A DNA stretch of 64,000 nt from Halobacteria archaeon HArc-gm2 (lineage in GTDB: Archaea; Halobacteriota; Halobacteria; Halobacteriales; Haloarculaceae): positions 124,001 through 188,000 of the forward strand of contig JAOPKE010000006.1 of the NCBI GenBank assembly GCA_025517465.1, read 5' to 3'. A program made the position numbers and the translations under genes. A model generated the notes under the pieces. The model did no database searches, was not told where the DNA came from, and saw nothing but the letters and a program-made list of their open reading frames with translations. Of the stretch, positions 16,945 to 26,054 are shown piece by piece; positions within the stretch are counted from its first letter, which is position 1; the number at the start of each line of letters is the position of its first letter.

Positions 16945-18735
16945 CTAGCGCGTTCGATTACGCCCTTCGTCGGGAAACGTGTTCCTGCGCGGAATCATGG
17001 ACGTCTCGCAGTACGCCTCGCCGGCCGCGTAGTCGACGCCGGGCTGGATGAACGGATACGCCCCGTCTGCGGGCGTGTTCTGGGCTCGGCCGCCGTCGTC
17101 GGCGGTCTCGACCAGCCCCATCACCTCGTAGTCGACGGGCGAGTGGTCTTCGAGATACTCGACGACGACGTCGACCGGGATGGTCCCGTCGTCGACCTCG
17201 ACGTCCTGGAACGGGAACCCGCAGTTGCCGAGGTCGCGTTCGGGATCACCGGGTCGACGGAACGTCGCCACCGAGTACGTCTCCTCGGGGTCGATTGGTT
17301 CGCCGTCGATCTGCATCTCGACGAGGCGACGGCCGCGCTTGGCGGTCGGGTCGACGGTCACCGCGACGTTCGAGGAGAAGCTACGGACGCGACCGTCCTC
17401 CTGGTCGTAGGGGTACGGCGTGAAGTTGTCCTCGAGGAACGCCTCCACGTGGCTCGTGAGTTGCTGGCCGTAGGCGACGCCACGGGCGACGGGCGCCGTC
17501 ATCGGGAAGAACGTGTATAGATCGCCGAGCGTGATCTCGCCGGGCGGGATAGCGGTCCCGTACCGGAACCCGTGCGAGACGGCGAGGTCCGTATCGAAGT
17601 GTGCCCGCAGCGCGTCGTTGAACAGCGTGTTCCACGCGCTCTCGAGGAACGACTGCCGGTAGAGTGGGTTTTCGGTCCGGCCGACGACCGTATCCAGCGG
17701 ACGGTCGAGCGTCCCGGCCCCTCGTTCGAATCCTGGCTCGTCCTCGAGGAAGGGCGCGCGCTCGGCTTCGACCGTCTCCGCCGCCTCGGCGTCCAGTTCC
17801 GGCGTGTGCTCGCCGTCCTCGGTCAGACAGTAGAGGTGGTGTCGGAACTGCACCTCGCCATCGCGAACGCGGAGGTCCACGCGGCCGAGCGCCTCGCCCA
17901 TTCCGGACTCGACGACGACGGTTTCGGTCTCCGGGACGACGATGGGGTCGTAGGTGTACTCGTGGGTGTGCGCGCTGAACAGCACGTCCACGCTCGCACA
18001 GTCCTTGGCGGCCTGGACCATCCACGGGAGGCCGATCTCGGTGACCGCGACCACGACGTCCGCGCCGTCCTCGCGGGCGGCCTGTGCGGACGCTTCGAGG
18101 AGCGCGGGGTGCTTGCCGAAGCGGTACTTCCCCTCGGAGAACGCGGGTGCCATCCGGTCGACGTAGACGTTCGTCATCCCGACGACGCCCACAGAGAGGC
18201 CACCGGCGTCGAGGATCCGGTACGCGTCGTACAGTCGCTCGTCGGTCTCCCAGTCGTAGAGGTTGTTCGCGAGAACCGGGGCGTCGAGTGCGTCCATCAG
18301 TTCCACGAAGTTGCCGTCCTCGGCGGCCTCGTTCGAGTAGTCCCAGTTGCCGGGGACGTAGACGTCGGGCGCGACGTGTTCGTTGATGGGGTCGAGCATC
18401 GCTCGTCCATCGGTGTAGGTAGTCACGGCGGAGCCGTGGAACGTGTCGCCACTCATGAGCGTACAGACGTCGTAGTCCTCGCGGAGCTCGTCGAGTTTGG
18501 CCGCCAGGATCGGGACGCCACCCGCACGCTCGATGACCCGGTCGTCGTCTCCGAAGTCGAACGCCGGAGCCGAATTGGGGTTGTCGTAATAGACCTGGTG
18601 GCGCGGCGTCAACTGTCCGTGGAGGTCGCTCACGTGAGCGAAGACCACGTCGGCGTCCTCGTCGTCGTCGCCGCGACCGACGGGGGCGCCGTCGAGGGAT
18701 CGCCACTCGCCTGTGAGCGTTTCGTTCCCGTTCAT
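16945..18735 (-). CDS. SoxB-like 5'-nucleotidase-family phosphoesterase
   Basis: The 596-residue protein has the two-domain 5'-nucleotidase layout. Metal motifs are DLHGQL (37-42), SGDTFHGS (95-102), GNWDYS (129-134) and SAHTH (254-258). The W within the third motif and the flanking sequence (GSAVTTYTDGRAMLDPIN) resemble SoxB, the Mn-dependent thiosulfohydrolase that releases sulfate from SoxY-bound sulfur, more than ordinary nucleotidases. The C-terminal domain includes RRLVEMQIDGEPIDPEETYSVATF. Unlike canonical SoxB there is no Tat signal, and no SoxYZ or SoxXA is present, so it would act in the cytoplasm on an unknown carrier. It is followed by the rhodanese-MBL gene. Confidence 0.7.
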   Translation of the reverse strand: MNGNETLTGEWRSLDGAPVGRGDDDEDADVVFAHVSDLHGQLTPRHQVYYDNPNSAPAFDFGDDDRVIERAGGVPILAAKLDELREDYDVCTLMSGDTFHGSAVTTYTDGRAMLDPINEHVAPDVYVPGNWDYSNEAAEDGNFVELMDALDAPVLANNLYDWETDERLYDAYRILDAGGLSVGVVGMTNVYVDRMAPAFSEGKYRFGKHPALLEASAQAAREDGADVVVAVTEIGLPWMVQAAKDCASVDVLFSAHTHEYTYDPIVVPETETVVVESGMGEALGRVDLRVRDGEVQFRHHLYCLTEDGEHTPELDAEAAETVEAERAPFLEDEPGFERGAGTLDRPLDTVVGRTENPLYRQSFLESAWNTLFNDALRAHFDTDLAVSHGFRYGTAIPPGEITLGDLYTFFPMTAPVARGVAYGQQLTSHVEAFLEDNFTPYPYDQEDGRVRSFSSNVAVTVDPTAKRGRRLVEMQIDGEPIDPEETYSVATFRRPGDPERDLGNCGFPFQDVEVDDGTIPVDVVVEYLEDHSPVDYEVMGLVETADDGGRAQNTPADGAYPFIQPGVDYAAGEAYCETSMIPRRNTFPDEGRNRTR

Positions 18736-19021
18736 CGTGAGGCGACTGTCCCTACGGACGCCGAGCGTTCATGAGTTGTGGTTACAATTACAAATACTGC
18801 ACACGACCGTCGAAGAACGCTTGAACGAGTACCTGGGACGCAACCGCGCCTTGTGGACCGCGATCGGATAACGAAACAAATTCGAATCGACACGCTGTCT
18901 CGGATGCGAAACTCGATTCGGCGTTTCGCTTACGCTTCGTAGTGGCAACTTCCCTAAGTGATGCGGTCGTAGTCTCGGCCAGACAGATGCGTCTGCTACC
19001 GTCGAAACGGAGGCGGTATCG
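18736..19021. other. Divergent promoter region between SoxB-like and TauE genes
   Basis: The 286 nt separate the two divergent sulfur genes. The region contains the weak 21-bp element at 18776-18796 for the minus-strand gene. I see no gene. Confidence 0.5.
18776..18796 (-). promoter_or_regulatory. 21-bp sulfur-regulon element (weak copy)
   Basis: On the minus strand: TATTTG, nine bases, CCACAA, ending 40 nt before ATG 18735 of the SoxB-like gene. It departs from the consensus by a shifted G, so confidence is lower than for the other sites. Confidence 0.4.
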
Positions 19022-19807
19022 ATGACGACTAACTGGGTAACGACGGGACTGTCTGCGCTCGTCATCCTCGTTGCGTCCGTCGTTCACGGGATCGCCGGGT
19101 TCGGCTTCGCGCAGGTGTCGATGGGGCTGATGCCGCTGTTTCGGTCGCCCTCGAGTGCGTCGATCATCTTCACGGCGACGGCGGTCGTGAGCAACGCTCG
19201 CGTCTGGTGGAGCGTCCGGGACGCCTTCGACTGGGAGAAGTGGATCGTTCCCGTCGGCGGACTCGTCGTCGGGTTGCCGCTCGGTATCTACGTGTTCAGT
19301 CGGTTCGACCCGGCACAGATGCGCGTCGCCATCGGGGCGGTTCTCGTGCTGGCGGTCGTCGTCGTCGGTGCGACTCAGCAACTCGACGTCGTCACGGACT
19401 GGATCGAGGAAAAGGACTACAGGCCGGGGAAAATCGTCGGCGTGACGGCCGGGCTGCTCGCGGGGATTTTGGGCGGCGCCGTCGCCGTCCCCGGCCCGCC
19501 GATGATCGTCTACGGGGCGTTCATGTCGGCGAGCGGGTTCTGGAGCGACGAGGAGATGAAGGCCACGTTTACCGCCTTCTTCGGGACGCTCATGTTGTAC
19601 CGTCTCGGGAGCCTCACCTATACGGGAGCCGTGACGACGCCGCTGCTGATCGAGGCTGTCGTCGCCATGCCGATGGTGTTTCTCGGTGCCTGGTTCGGCG
19701 TGTACATCTTCGACCACATTCCCGAGCGCATCTTCCAGTGGCTCGTACTGGTACTCCTCGCCGTAAACGCGGCCGTCCTCCTGTTCACGGCGGTTCCGGA
19801 ACTCTAA
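19022..19807 (+). CDS. TauE/SafE-family anion exporter
   Basis: The 261-residue protein has about eight hydrophobic segments in two repeats. Typical motifs are HGIAGFGFAQVSMGLMPL in the first helix pair and GVTAGLLAGILGGAVAVPGPPMIVYGAF at the start of the second half. The family exports or imports sulfite, sulfoacetate and other organosulfur anions. Placed divergently from the SoxB-like and rhodanese-MBL genes, export of sulfite made by persulfide oxidation is a reasonable inference. Confidence 0.85.
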   Translation: MTTNWVTTGLSALVILVASVVHGIAGFGFAQVSMGLMPLFRSPSSASIIFTATAVVSNARVWWSVRDAFDWEKWIVPVGGLVVGLPLGIYVFSRFDPAQMRVAIGAVLVLAVVVVGATQQLDVVTDWIEEKDYRPGKIVGVTAGLLAGILGGAVAVPGPPMIVYGAFMSASGFWSDEEMKATFTAFFGTLMLYRLGSLTYTGAVTTPLLIEAVVAMPMVFLGAWFGVYIFDHIPERIFQWLVLVLLAVNAAVLLFTAVPEL

Positions 19808-20261
19808 CGCGTCGTGCTACCAACCGTAGCGCTCCGTAGAGATACGACGTCGGATGGCCGTGTCGTTCGTGGGTCACGAGATCGACGCATCGACCGCTCC
19901 GGGTCTGTTCGACCGCGTCGACGGCCTCAGCGACGGTCAATCGCCGGTCGGCCGCGTGGGCTTCGCTCTCGAGGTCGGTCGTTTCGCGCAGACTGTCGAG
20001 TGGTTTCGGCCGAATATATCCGGGTAGGGCTGGATAACGACGACGCGGTCGACGAGCGCCGCGTGTGAGTCGCCGGCCACCGCGCGTCTCCCCCGTCGCT
20101 TTTCGACGCCCGCTCCCGGGGAAGCGACGATGCCGTATCACTCCCCGCTCGGTTCGTACGTCGCCATGAAGGCCTGTGCACGTTCTTTCGCGGCCTCCAC
20201 GTCTTCGACGGAAACGCGAGTCCGTCAAACAGAACCTGAAATTCTGGTAGCCGTCTCCGAT
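19808..20261. other. Intergenic stretch, possible decayed gene
   Basis: About 450 nt have no confident gene. On the minus strand a segment (about 19810-20000) reads ETTDLESEAHAADRRLTVAEAVDAVEQ and has haloarchaeal acidic composition, but it lacks a good start and its upstream part is Arg-rich. It may be a remnant. Confidence 0.35.
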
Positions 20262-20570
20262 TCAAAAGGAGAGGTTCCGGTCGTCGCGCGGGTCGGCCCT
20301 GTCCATCTCTTCGAGGGTCCCGCCCCGGTCGTCGTAGTACTTCCGTCCGATGTAGCGCTCGTCGAGCGTCCCGTAGATCGACGCGAAGAGGTCGTCGAGG
20401 TTCTCGAACGTCTCGTCGTTGTCCCGTTCGAGCATCGTGGCGATCGCCGCCGAATCGTCGTCGTCCGGGGCGTCGATCGTGACGTCCCCGACGCGTTCGA
20501 CGACCCCCGACCGGTCGACCGGAAACTCGAACTCCTCGTCTAGATAGCCGCGCAGGTGTGGTGGTCTCAT
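20262..20570 (-). CDS. DUF5789-like small protein
   Basis: The longer open frame begins at 20795, but the conserved start is MRPPHLRGYLDEEFEFPVDR at ATG 20570 (102 residues). The body has VVERVGDVTIDAPDDDD, followed by FENLDDLFASIYGTLDERYIGRKYYDDRGG, a layout I associate with the haloarchaeal DUF5789 proteins. The function is unknown. It is strongly acidic and probably soluble. Confidence 0.7.
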   Translation of the reverse strand: MRPPHLRGYLDEEFEFPVDRSGVVERVGDVTIDAPDDDDSAAIATMLERDNDETFENLDDLFASIYGTLDERYIGRKYYDDRGGTLEEMDRADPRDDRNLSF

Positions 20571-20875
20571 TGTGTTCACTGGATCGTTGTATTCACTCGA
20601 TCGCTGGGTTCGTCCGTCCACTGTTCGTGGAGCGGCGTCGGCCGGTATTCTCTCGTGGAAGGATTCGGCCGTCCCCGGCAAAAGCGTGCTTCTCAGTTCG
20701 TTCCCAGTCGGTGATCGCGTTCGATGTCCTGATGTTGTGGAATCGACGCTGACCCTCTTGCAACGTGGCTGATGCTCCGTCGCGGATTCGACCACCGGGA
20801 GGTTTCGGTCCAGCCCCTACCTGGCGGACGTGTTCGGACGGCGATTGAAGGGCTCGGGGAACCAACACCGACGTG
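20571..20875. other. Divergent intergenic region
   Basis: About 305 nt separate the DUF5789-like gene and the peroxiredoxin gene. It presumably holds both promoters; I see no clear TATA box or repeat. Confidence 0.4.
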
Positions 20876-21349
20876 ATGCTCGAACCCGGCGACACCGCAC
20901 CGACGTTCACCGCGACGCTCGGCACGAGCGACCACGAATCGTTCGAGTTCGACGACCACCTCGGGGACGGTCCCGTCGTACTCGCGTTCTTCCCGGGCGC
21001 GTTCACGCCCCCGTGTTCCAGCGAGATGGTCGCGCTGCAGGACCACCTCGACGAGTTCCGGGACGCCGGGGCGACCGTCCTCGGCGTCAGCGCCGACTCG
21101 GCGTTCGCCCAGGGCGCGTTCCGCGACGAACACGGGATCGAGTTCGACCTCGTGAGCGACACGGCGGGCGAGGCCATCCGCGCCTACGACCTCGAGATCG
21201 ACATCGAGCCGCTCGGCCTGTACGGAGTCGCCAATCGCGCGACGTTCGTCCTCGACGAGGACGGCACGATCACGGATAGCTGGGTCGCCGACGACCCGAC
21301 GAACGAACCGGACTACGACGAACTGGTCGCGGCCGTCGAGTCGGCGTAA
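20876..21349 (+). CDS. Peroxiredoxin (AhpC/TSA or AhpE type)
   Basis: The 157-residue protein (ATG 20876, chosen over GTG 20873) has the thioredoxin fold with FFPGAFTPPCSSEM, in which the cysteine is the peroxidatic Cys of the P-x3-T-x2-C motif. No second resolving Cys is visible, so it would be a 1-Cys enzyme that needs an external thiol such as thioredoxin. It reduces peroxides, and in other systems also persulfide-type oxidants. It fits the thiol-redox theme of the neighbourhood. Confidence 0.88.
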   Translation: MLEPGDTAPTFTATLGTSDHESFEFDDHLGDGPVVLAFFPGAFTPPCSSEMVALQDHLDEFRDAGATVLGVSADSAFAQGAFRDEHGIEFDLVSDTAGEAIRAYDLEIDIEPLGLYGVANRATFVLDEDGTITDSWVADDPTNEPDYDELVAAVESA

Positions 21350-21505
21350 TCGTCGTCGACCCGTCCGGACACTGCGAACTACCTGATAACCCCAGAGAAA
21401 CCCCGCCGTGGTGGTGACTTCGTCGCTGGGTCGAAGACCGGATTGTCGATACCTGGCTCCTCTGGAGCAACGCCCGCTTCACGCAGAGGCTTTCCCGACC
21501 GGAAT

Positions 21506-23683
21506 CTACTCGCGGAAGCCGAGCAACCGTAGCCCGTTCAGCGACACGAGGACCGTCGAGCCCTCGTGCCCGACCACGGCGAGGGGGAGCGGAATCCCCC
21601 GGAGCAAGATCGTGCCGACCATGAGCGCGATCGCACCGAAGGCGATCGCGAGGTTGACGGTGAGCGTCCGTCGGGTCTTCCGTCCGAGCCCGAGGACGTA
21701 GGGGATCTTGCTGAGGTCGTCGCCCATCAACACGACGTCGGCCGTCTCGAGCGCGACGTCGGTTCCGGCGCCGCCCATCGCGATCCCCAGCGTCGCCGTC
21801 GCCAGCGCCGGTGCGTCGTTGACGCCGTCGCCGACCATCGCCACGTTCTCGTGGCGTTCGACCAGTTCTTCGATAGTCGCGACTTTCTCCTCCGGCAGCA
21901 GTTCCGCCTGCACTTCGTCGATGCCGACCTCGTCGGCGATCCGCTCGGCGACGCGCTCGTTGTCGCCCGTCAGCATGACGACGTGCTCCACGCCGAGCGA
22001 GCGGAGGTCGGCGACCATCTCGGCGGCCCCGGGACGGACCGTGTCGGTGAACGCGAGCCACCCCAGCACGGTGACGTCGCCGTGGTCCTCCCGCGCGACG
22101 ACGACGCTCGTTTTCCCCTCTGCCTCCAGGGACTGGAGCCGGTCGAGCCCGGCGTCGATCCCGTCGATCGCCGCGTCTTCGAGGACGGTCGCGAAGTAAC
22201 TTCGATTCCCGATGTGGATCGTGGCGTCTTCGACGTCGGCGCGGACGCCTTTCCCCGCGGCCGACTGGAACCGCTGTGCGTCGGGGACGTCGAGTGATCG
22301 TTCTTCAGCCGCTGCCACCGTCGCACGCGCGAGGTGATGCTCCGAGCGGGCCTGCACCGCGGCGGCGAGCGAGAGCAGTCCGTCGTCGGTCACCGTTTCG
22401 TCGGCCGTCTCGCGGACGGAGACGTCGGTCAACTGCGTGTCGCCCCGCGTGAGCGTCCCCGTCTTGTCGAAGGCGACCGCGTCGATGTTCGCCGCCGTCT
22501 CGACGTGCTCGCCGCCCTTGAACAGGACGCCCTGCTTGCCGCCGGAGGCGATCGCCGACAGCACCGCTGCGGGCGTGGAGATGATGACCGCACACGGCGA
22601 GGCCGCGACCATGAGCGTCATCGCGCGGTAGAACGTACTGTCGAACTCGCTACCGAGCGCGAGCGGAAGCGCGATCGCTGCGATGGTGAGTGCGAACACG
22701 CCGAGGACGTACGGCTGTTCGAGGCGGTCGATGAGCCGCTGTGTCGGCGCCTTCTCGCTCTGTGCGCGTTCGACCATGTGGATGAGGCGGCTGATCGCCG
22801 ACTCGTGGGCCTGTCGCGTGACCTCGATTTCGAGACTGCCGCTCTCGTTGATCGTCCCGCCGAACACCTCGTCGCCGGGTTCCTTCGGCACGGGGACGGA
22901 CTCGCCGGTGAGCGAGGCCTGGTCGACCGTCCCCTCGCCGGCCGCGACGACGCCGTCCAGCGGGATGTTGTCGCCGGGACGGACGACGAACACGTCACCG
23001 ACGGCGACGTCGTCGATGGGGACGGTGACCTCTTCCCCATCGCGGAGCACCTGGGCTTCGTCCGGCCGCATCTCGACGAGGGACTTGATCGCCCGGCGCG
23101 AGCGCCCGATGGCGTAGTGCTGGAGCGTGTTCGACAGCGAGAACAGGAAGAGCAGCATCGCCCCCTCGAACGGCGCACCGATGGAGAGCGCACCGAGCGC
23201 GGCGACGATCATCAACAGGTCGATGTCGACCGCGCGGTGGCGGAGCGTCTCGATCGCGCCTTTGAGCCCGTACCAGCCCCCGAAGGCGTAGGCGACGCCG
23301 TAGCCCGTCCACGTGAGGAGTGCGGGGCCGTCGAGCCATCCCGATACCAGGCCAGTCACCATCCCGAGCAACGTGAGTCCGACGAACGTCGCCTCCCGTC
23401 TGAGGTCCGAACGGGTGCTCACGTCGTCCGTCGCCGTCTCCTCGTCGTCCTGGATCGAGACGTCCCGGTCGCGGACAGCGTCTCGAATCGTCGCTTCGGA
23501 CGTGACCGCCCCGTCGTAGGTAACCCGGGCGCTCCCCGTTCGGAAGGAGACGTCGACGTCGTGGACGCCAGAGACGCTCTCGAGGTGGCGTTCGAGTGCC
23601 CGCGCCCCCGCTTTACCACGACCGCCTCGCCGCTCGATGGGGACAGTACACGTCGACAGTGGGGGAGACTCGGTAACGGCCAC
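21506..23683 (-). CDS. Zn/Cd/Pb-exporting P1B-type ATPase
   Basis: The 725-residue protein has an N-terminal HMA-like domain, eight membrane segments, TGES in the actuator domain, the ion-site motif SPCAV, which is typical of the Zn2+/Cd2+/Pb2+ subgroup (ZntA/CadA), FDKTGTLT as phosphorylation site, and GDGVNDAPAL. The start is GTG 23683. The HMA domain lacks the CxxC pair (only Cys12 is present), so it cannot bind metal in the usual way. The convergent or adjacent winged-helix gene upstream may control it. Confidence 0.9.
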   Translation of the reverse strand: MAVTESPPLSTCTVPIERRGGRGKAGARALERHLESVSGVHDVDVSFRTGSARVTYDGAVTSEATIRDAVRDRDVSIQDDEETATDDVSTRSDLRREATFVGLTLLGMVTGLVSGWLDGPALLTWTGYGVAYAFGGWYGLKGAIETLRHRAVDIDLLMIVAALGALSIGAPFEGAMLLFLFSLSNTLQHYAIGRSRRAIKSLVEMRPDEAQVLRDGEEVTVPIDDVAVGDVFVVRPGDNIPLDGVVAAGEGTVDQASLTGESVPVPKEPGDEVFGGTINESGSLEIEVTRQAHESAISRLIHMVERAQSEKAPTQRLIDRLEQPYVLGVFALTIAAIALPLALGSEFDSTFYRAMTLMVAASPCAVIISTPAAVLSAIASGGKQGVLFKGGEHVETAANIDAVAFDKTGTLTRGDTQLTDVSVRETADETVTDDGLLSLAAAVQARSEHHLARATVAAAEERSLDVPDAQRFQSAAGKGVRADVEDATIHIGNRSYFATVLEDAAIDGIDAGLDRLQSLEAEGKTSVVVAREDHGDVTVLGWLAFTDTVRPGAAEMVADLRSLGVEHVVMLTGDNERVAERIADEVGIDEVQAELLPEEKVATIEELVERHENVAMVGDGVNDAPALATATLGIAMGGAGTDVALETADVVLMGDDLSKIPYVLGLGRKTRRTLTVNLAIAFGAIALMVGTILLRGIPLPLAVVGHEGSTVLVSLNGLRLLGFRE

Positions 23684-23844
23684 GTTCGTTTTCTCATTGG
23701 CGTCCTCGGATTTGACGTTTGAGGTATGCTCGTGCGTGCCCGTCGGCTCTCGGTGGACTCGCTCCTCCCACTCAATTCTTTCCGAGACAGGCGTTCCGCT
23801 ATCACTTCGCTTCGGAGTGTCGAGAGAGCTATTTCGGAATTCGG

Positions 23845-24477
23845 TCAGAACAGCTCGTCGATCGGCCGGTCTGCGTCCCCTTCGGTTTCGGCATCGGGGT
23901 CCGCGTCGACCGGTGGTGCGTCGAACAGTTGACCGCCCTCGATGAGCGTGGAGCGCTCTGTTTCCAGCAGTTCGCGGTTCTCACCGTCCATCTCCTCGGG
24001 CAGGTCGATCGCCTCCGCCACACTCTCTGGCAGGTCCGGGCGTCGCGCATCACGGTGGCGCCGGATCTTCTCGGTCACGTAGAGGTGGTCCTGAACCACC
24101 CGCAGAACGGGCACGTAGCGGAGGTAGTCGAAGTCGTACAGTAGCTCGACACCGAACTCGGTGAAGCCCCAGAACTCCGTCGGCTCGTTCTGGGCGCTCT
24201 CGTCTCCCGTGTACTCGTACTTCGCGAGGAGCTGTTTCTCTTCTAGCCGGTCTAGATGCTCGTCGATCGTCGATCGGTTCTTGGGGACCAGGTACTCGAG
24301 CTCGTCGAACGAGGCCAGGTGGTGTGGATGGCCCAGAAGGGCCTGGATGATGTAGTAGCGCGTCTCCTGGGTGAGAAACCGATGTGCCTGGCGTTGCCGC
24401 TCGAACGACAGGGTATCCTCGTCGCCAAACGGGTTGTCGGACACCGGGGTCCCGGGAGGCTTCGTGCGCTCGCTCAT
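23845..24477 (-). CDS. Winged-helix transcriptional regulator
   Basis: I start at ATG 24477 (210 residues); the frame to 24645 adds an unlikely hydrophobic-basic leader. A winged helix spans about 30-105: RFLTQETRYYIIQALLGHPHHLASFDELEYLVPKNRSTIDEHLDRLEEKQLLAKYEY. An acidic C-terminal tail follows, rich in Asp and Pro. The pattern (TQETR-xx-ll-x-ii-GHP) is shared with the smaller regulator at 33.2 kb. It may regulate the upstream metal ATPase, but no operator was identified. Confidence 0.75.
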   Translation of the reverse strand: MSERTKPPGTPVSDNPFGDEDTLSFERQRQAHRFLTQETRYYIIQALLGHPHHLASFDELEYLVPKNRSTIDEHLDRLEEKQLLAKYEYTGDESAQNEPTEFWGFTEFGVELLYDFDYLRYVPVLRVVQDHLYVTEKIRRHRDARRPDLPESVAEAIDLPEEMDGENRELLETERSTLIEGGQLFDAPPVDADPDAETEGDADRPIDELF

Positions 24478-24534
24478 GGGCGGAGATACGAACGTCCCCG
24501 CTGTAACTGTTTCCTCGAGAAACGTCGACAGGGG

Positions 24535-24717
24535 ATGGACGAACCGCCCGCGAGTTACAGCTGGTCCCACCTCTCCTTTTTCCGACGGTTCGACGCGATG
24601 GGACAGTGCTATCCATGGGACTCGGAAGCAGAACTCTACGATCACGTCGACGATTTACCGGGGCCCGGCCGACCCGAATGGGAACACGAGTACGACCCAG
24701 CTGACCTTCCGGAATAG
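24535..24717 (+). CDS. Small hypothetical protein
   Basis: The frame encodes about 60 residues, with the C-terminal part YPWDSEAELYDHVDDLPGPGRPEWEHEYDPADLPE strongly acidic as expected for a haloarchaeal protein. The start could be ATG 24535 or ATG 24598. It sits in the gap between two minus-strand genes and runs opposite to them. No family is recognised. Confidence 0.4.
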   Translation: MDEPPASYSWSHLSFFRRFDAMGQCYPWDSEAELYDHVDDLPGPGRPEWEHEYDPADLPE

Positions 24718-24771
24718 TGGCTGGCTGGCCGCCACTCGGCCTTCCGTCCGTCCCGGTATCTGCCGGTTCCG

Positions 24772-25428
24772 CTAGTACCCGAACTGGTCGCGAATGAGGA
24801 CGACGGTCGTCCGTCCCTCTTCGAGTTCCTGTCGGAAGATGAGCTGTTTGGCGATCGCGGAGTCGACGCCGTAGGCCTCCTGGGCGCGCTCGTTCTCGAG
24901 AGGGTAGGCGACGGACTCCAGCCGGTCGAGCGCGTCGTCGACTGTCGGCACGATCTTGTTCACACCGCTGACGATGACGACGTTCTCGGCGGCGAACGGA
25001 TACGCACCGATGCGACTGCCCGATCGGTCGGCAGCGACGAGTTCGCCGGACTGTGCGATCGCGTTGATGCCGCCGAGGAAGAACTCGGCCGTCTGCGATT
25101 CGCGGCGAGCGGCCTGTCGCTCCGCGTCGTCTTCGATGCTCCAGATCTCGTCGGGAAGGCTCTCCCACTCGTGGTCTCCCTCGCTCAGGTACTCGGCGAA
25201 TCCGATCTCTTCGAGGGTCGTCGAGTGGCCGTTCATCACGGACGAGCCCGCCGGGATGAGCGACTGCAGTTCCGCGAGCGCGGCGTCGGCGGAATCGACG
25301 ACGACGACCTCGAACCCGTTCGCTTCGAGGTTCTCGACCGTCTCTTCGATCGCGTCCGCCGCGGGCAGGTCGTCGAGCGATTCGTCGATATCGGCGTCGT
25401 CTACGTAGTCGGGTTTGCGTTGGGACAT
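24772..25428 (-). CDS. LUD-domain protein (LutC-like)
   Basis: I start at ATG 25428, MSQRKPDYVDDADIDESLDDLP (218 residues). The body matches the LUD (DUF162) domain: LQSLIPAGSSVMNGHSTTLEEIG, SQTAEFFLGGINAIAQSGELVAADRSGSRIG, and AENVVIVSGVNKIVPTVDDALDRL. Family members are lactate-utilisation proteins or related NagB-like-fold proteins of unknown role. No LutA or LutB partner is nearby, so the substrate is unknown. Confidence 0.85.
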   Translation of the reverse strand: MSQRKPDYVDDADIDESLDDLPAADAIEETVENLEANGFEVVVVDSADAALAELQSLIPAGSSVMNGHSTTLEEIGFAEYLSEGDHEWESLPDEIWSIEDDAERQAARRESQTAEFFLGGINAIAQSGELVAADRSGSRIGAYPFAAENVVIVSGVNKIVPTVDDALDRLESVAYPLENERAQEAYGVDSAIAKQLIFRQELEEGRTTVVLIRDQFGY

Positions 25429-25597
25429 TTCGGGTGGTGAGTCGTCACCCACAGGTCGTCGTCCGTCGGCCATAAATTGCTTCGAGACACCGGTGTCGGG
25501 AAGTAACACCGGTGTCACTGGTACCGCCCCTCGGGGCGGCCGAATGCGAGTATCCGACCGGCCACCGATTGCTCGATAACGGTGAGCGGAGCGCTGC

Positions 25598-26044
25598 TCA
25601 CTCGGACGAGGAGAACTCGTCGAACAGTGCGACGACCCGCCGTTCGATTTCGTCACGGATCTCCCGCACCCGATCGAGGTCCTGGCCATCGGGGTCGTCG
25701 AGCGCCCAGTCGCGGACGTCGACCGTGTCACCGACGTCGCCGACGTCGAGCGTCGAACAGCCCATCGTGGCGACGTAGTCACAGGAGCGCAGTTCCTCCA
25801 GGGAAATCTCTCTCGGCGTCCGGTCGGCGAGGTCGAACCCCGCCTCGTCCATCACCTCGACGACTTCGTCGTGGACGTGGTCGGCCGGGTGGGTCCCCCC
25901 GGTCAGGATTTCGACGCGGTCGTCGAGTCCGCGTCGCTCTCGTTCACGTTCGGCGAAGGCCGTGGACAGCTGGGAGCGGCCGGCGTTCTGGACGCACACG
26001 AAGGCGATACGGATCGGGTCGGCTGTCTCAGTGTTGGGTGACAT
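25598..26044 (-). CDS. arsC: Arsenate reductase, low-molecular-weight phosphatase type
   Basis: The 148-residue protein has the catalytic P-loop CVQNAGRS (Cys17-X5-Arg23) of low-molecular-weight protein tyrosine phosphatases and thioredoxin-coupled ArsC. The D-P general acid is near LDDPDGQD. Arsenate is reduced to arsenite for export by the adjacent ACR3 pump, and thioredoxin (encoded at 29.2 and 58.9 kb) may recycle it. It is the last gene of the arsR-acr3-arsC operon, 10 nt after acr3. Confidence 0.85.
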   Translation of the reverse strand: MSPNTETADPIRIAFVCVQNAGRSQLSTAFAERERERRGLDDRVEILTGGTHPADHVHDEVVEVMDEAGFDLADRTPREISLEELRSCDYVATMGCSTLDVGDVGDTVDVRDWALDDPDGQDLDRVREIRDEIERRVVALFDEFSSSE

Positions 26045-26054
26045 GGTTCTGTGG

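Noticed and set aside
19785-20228. 147-residue minus-strand frame between TauE and DUF5789-like genes
   Set aside because: Only its last third looks coding; the rest is Arg-rich and a start is lacking. It may be a remnant and is mentioned in the intergenic entry.
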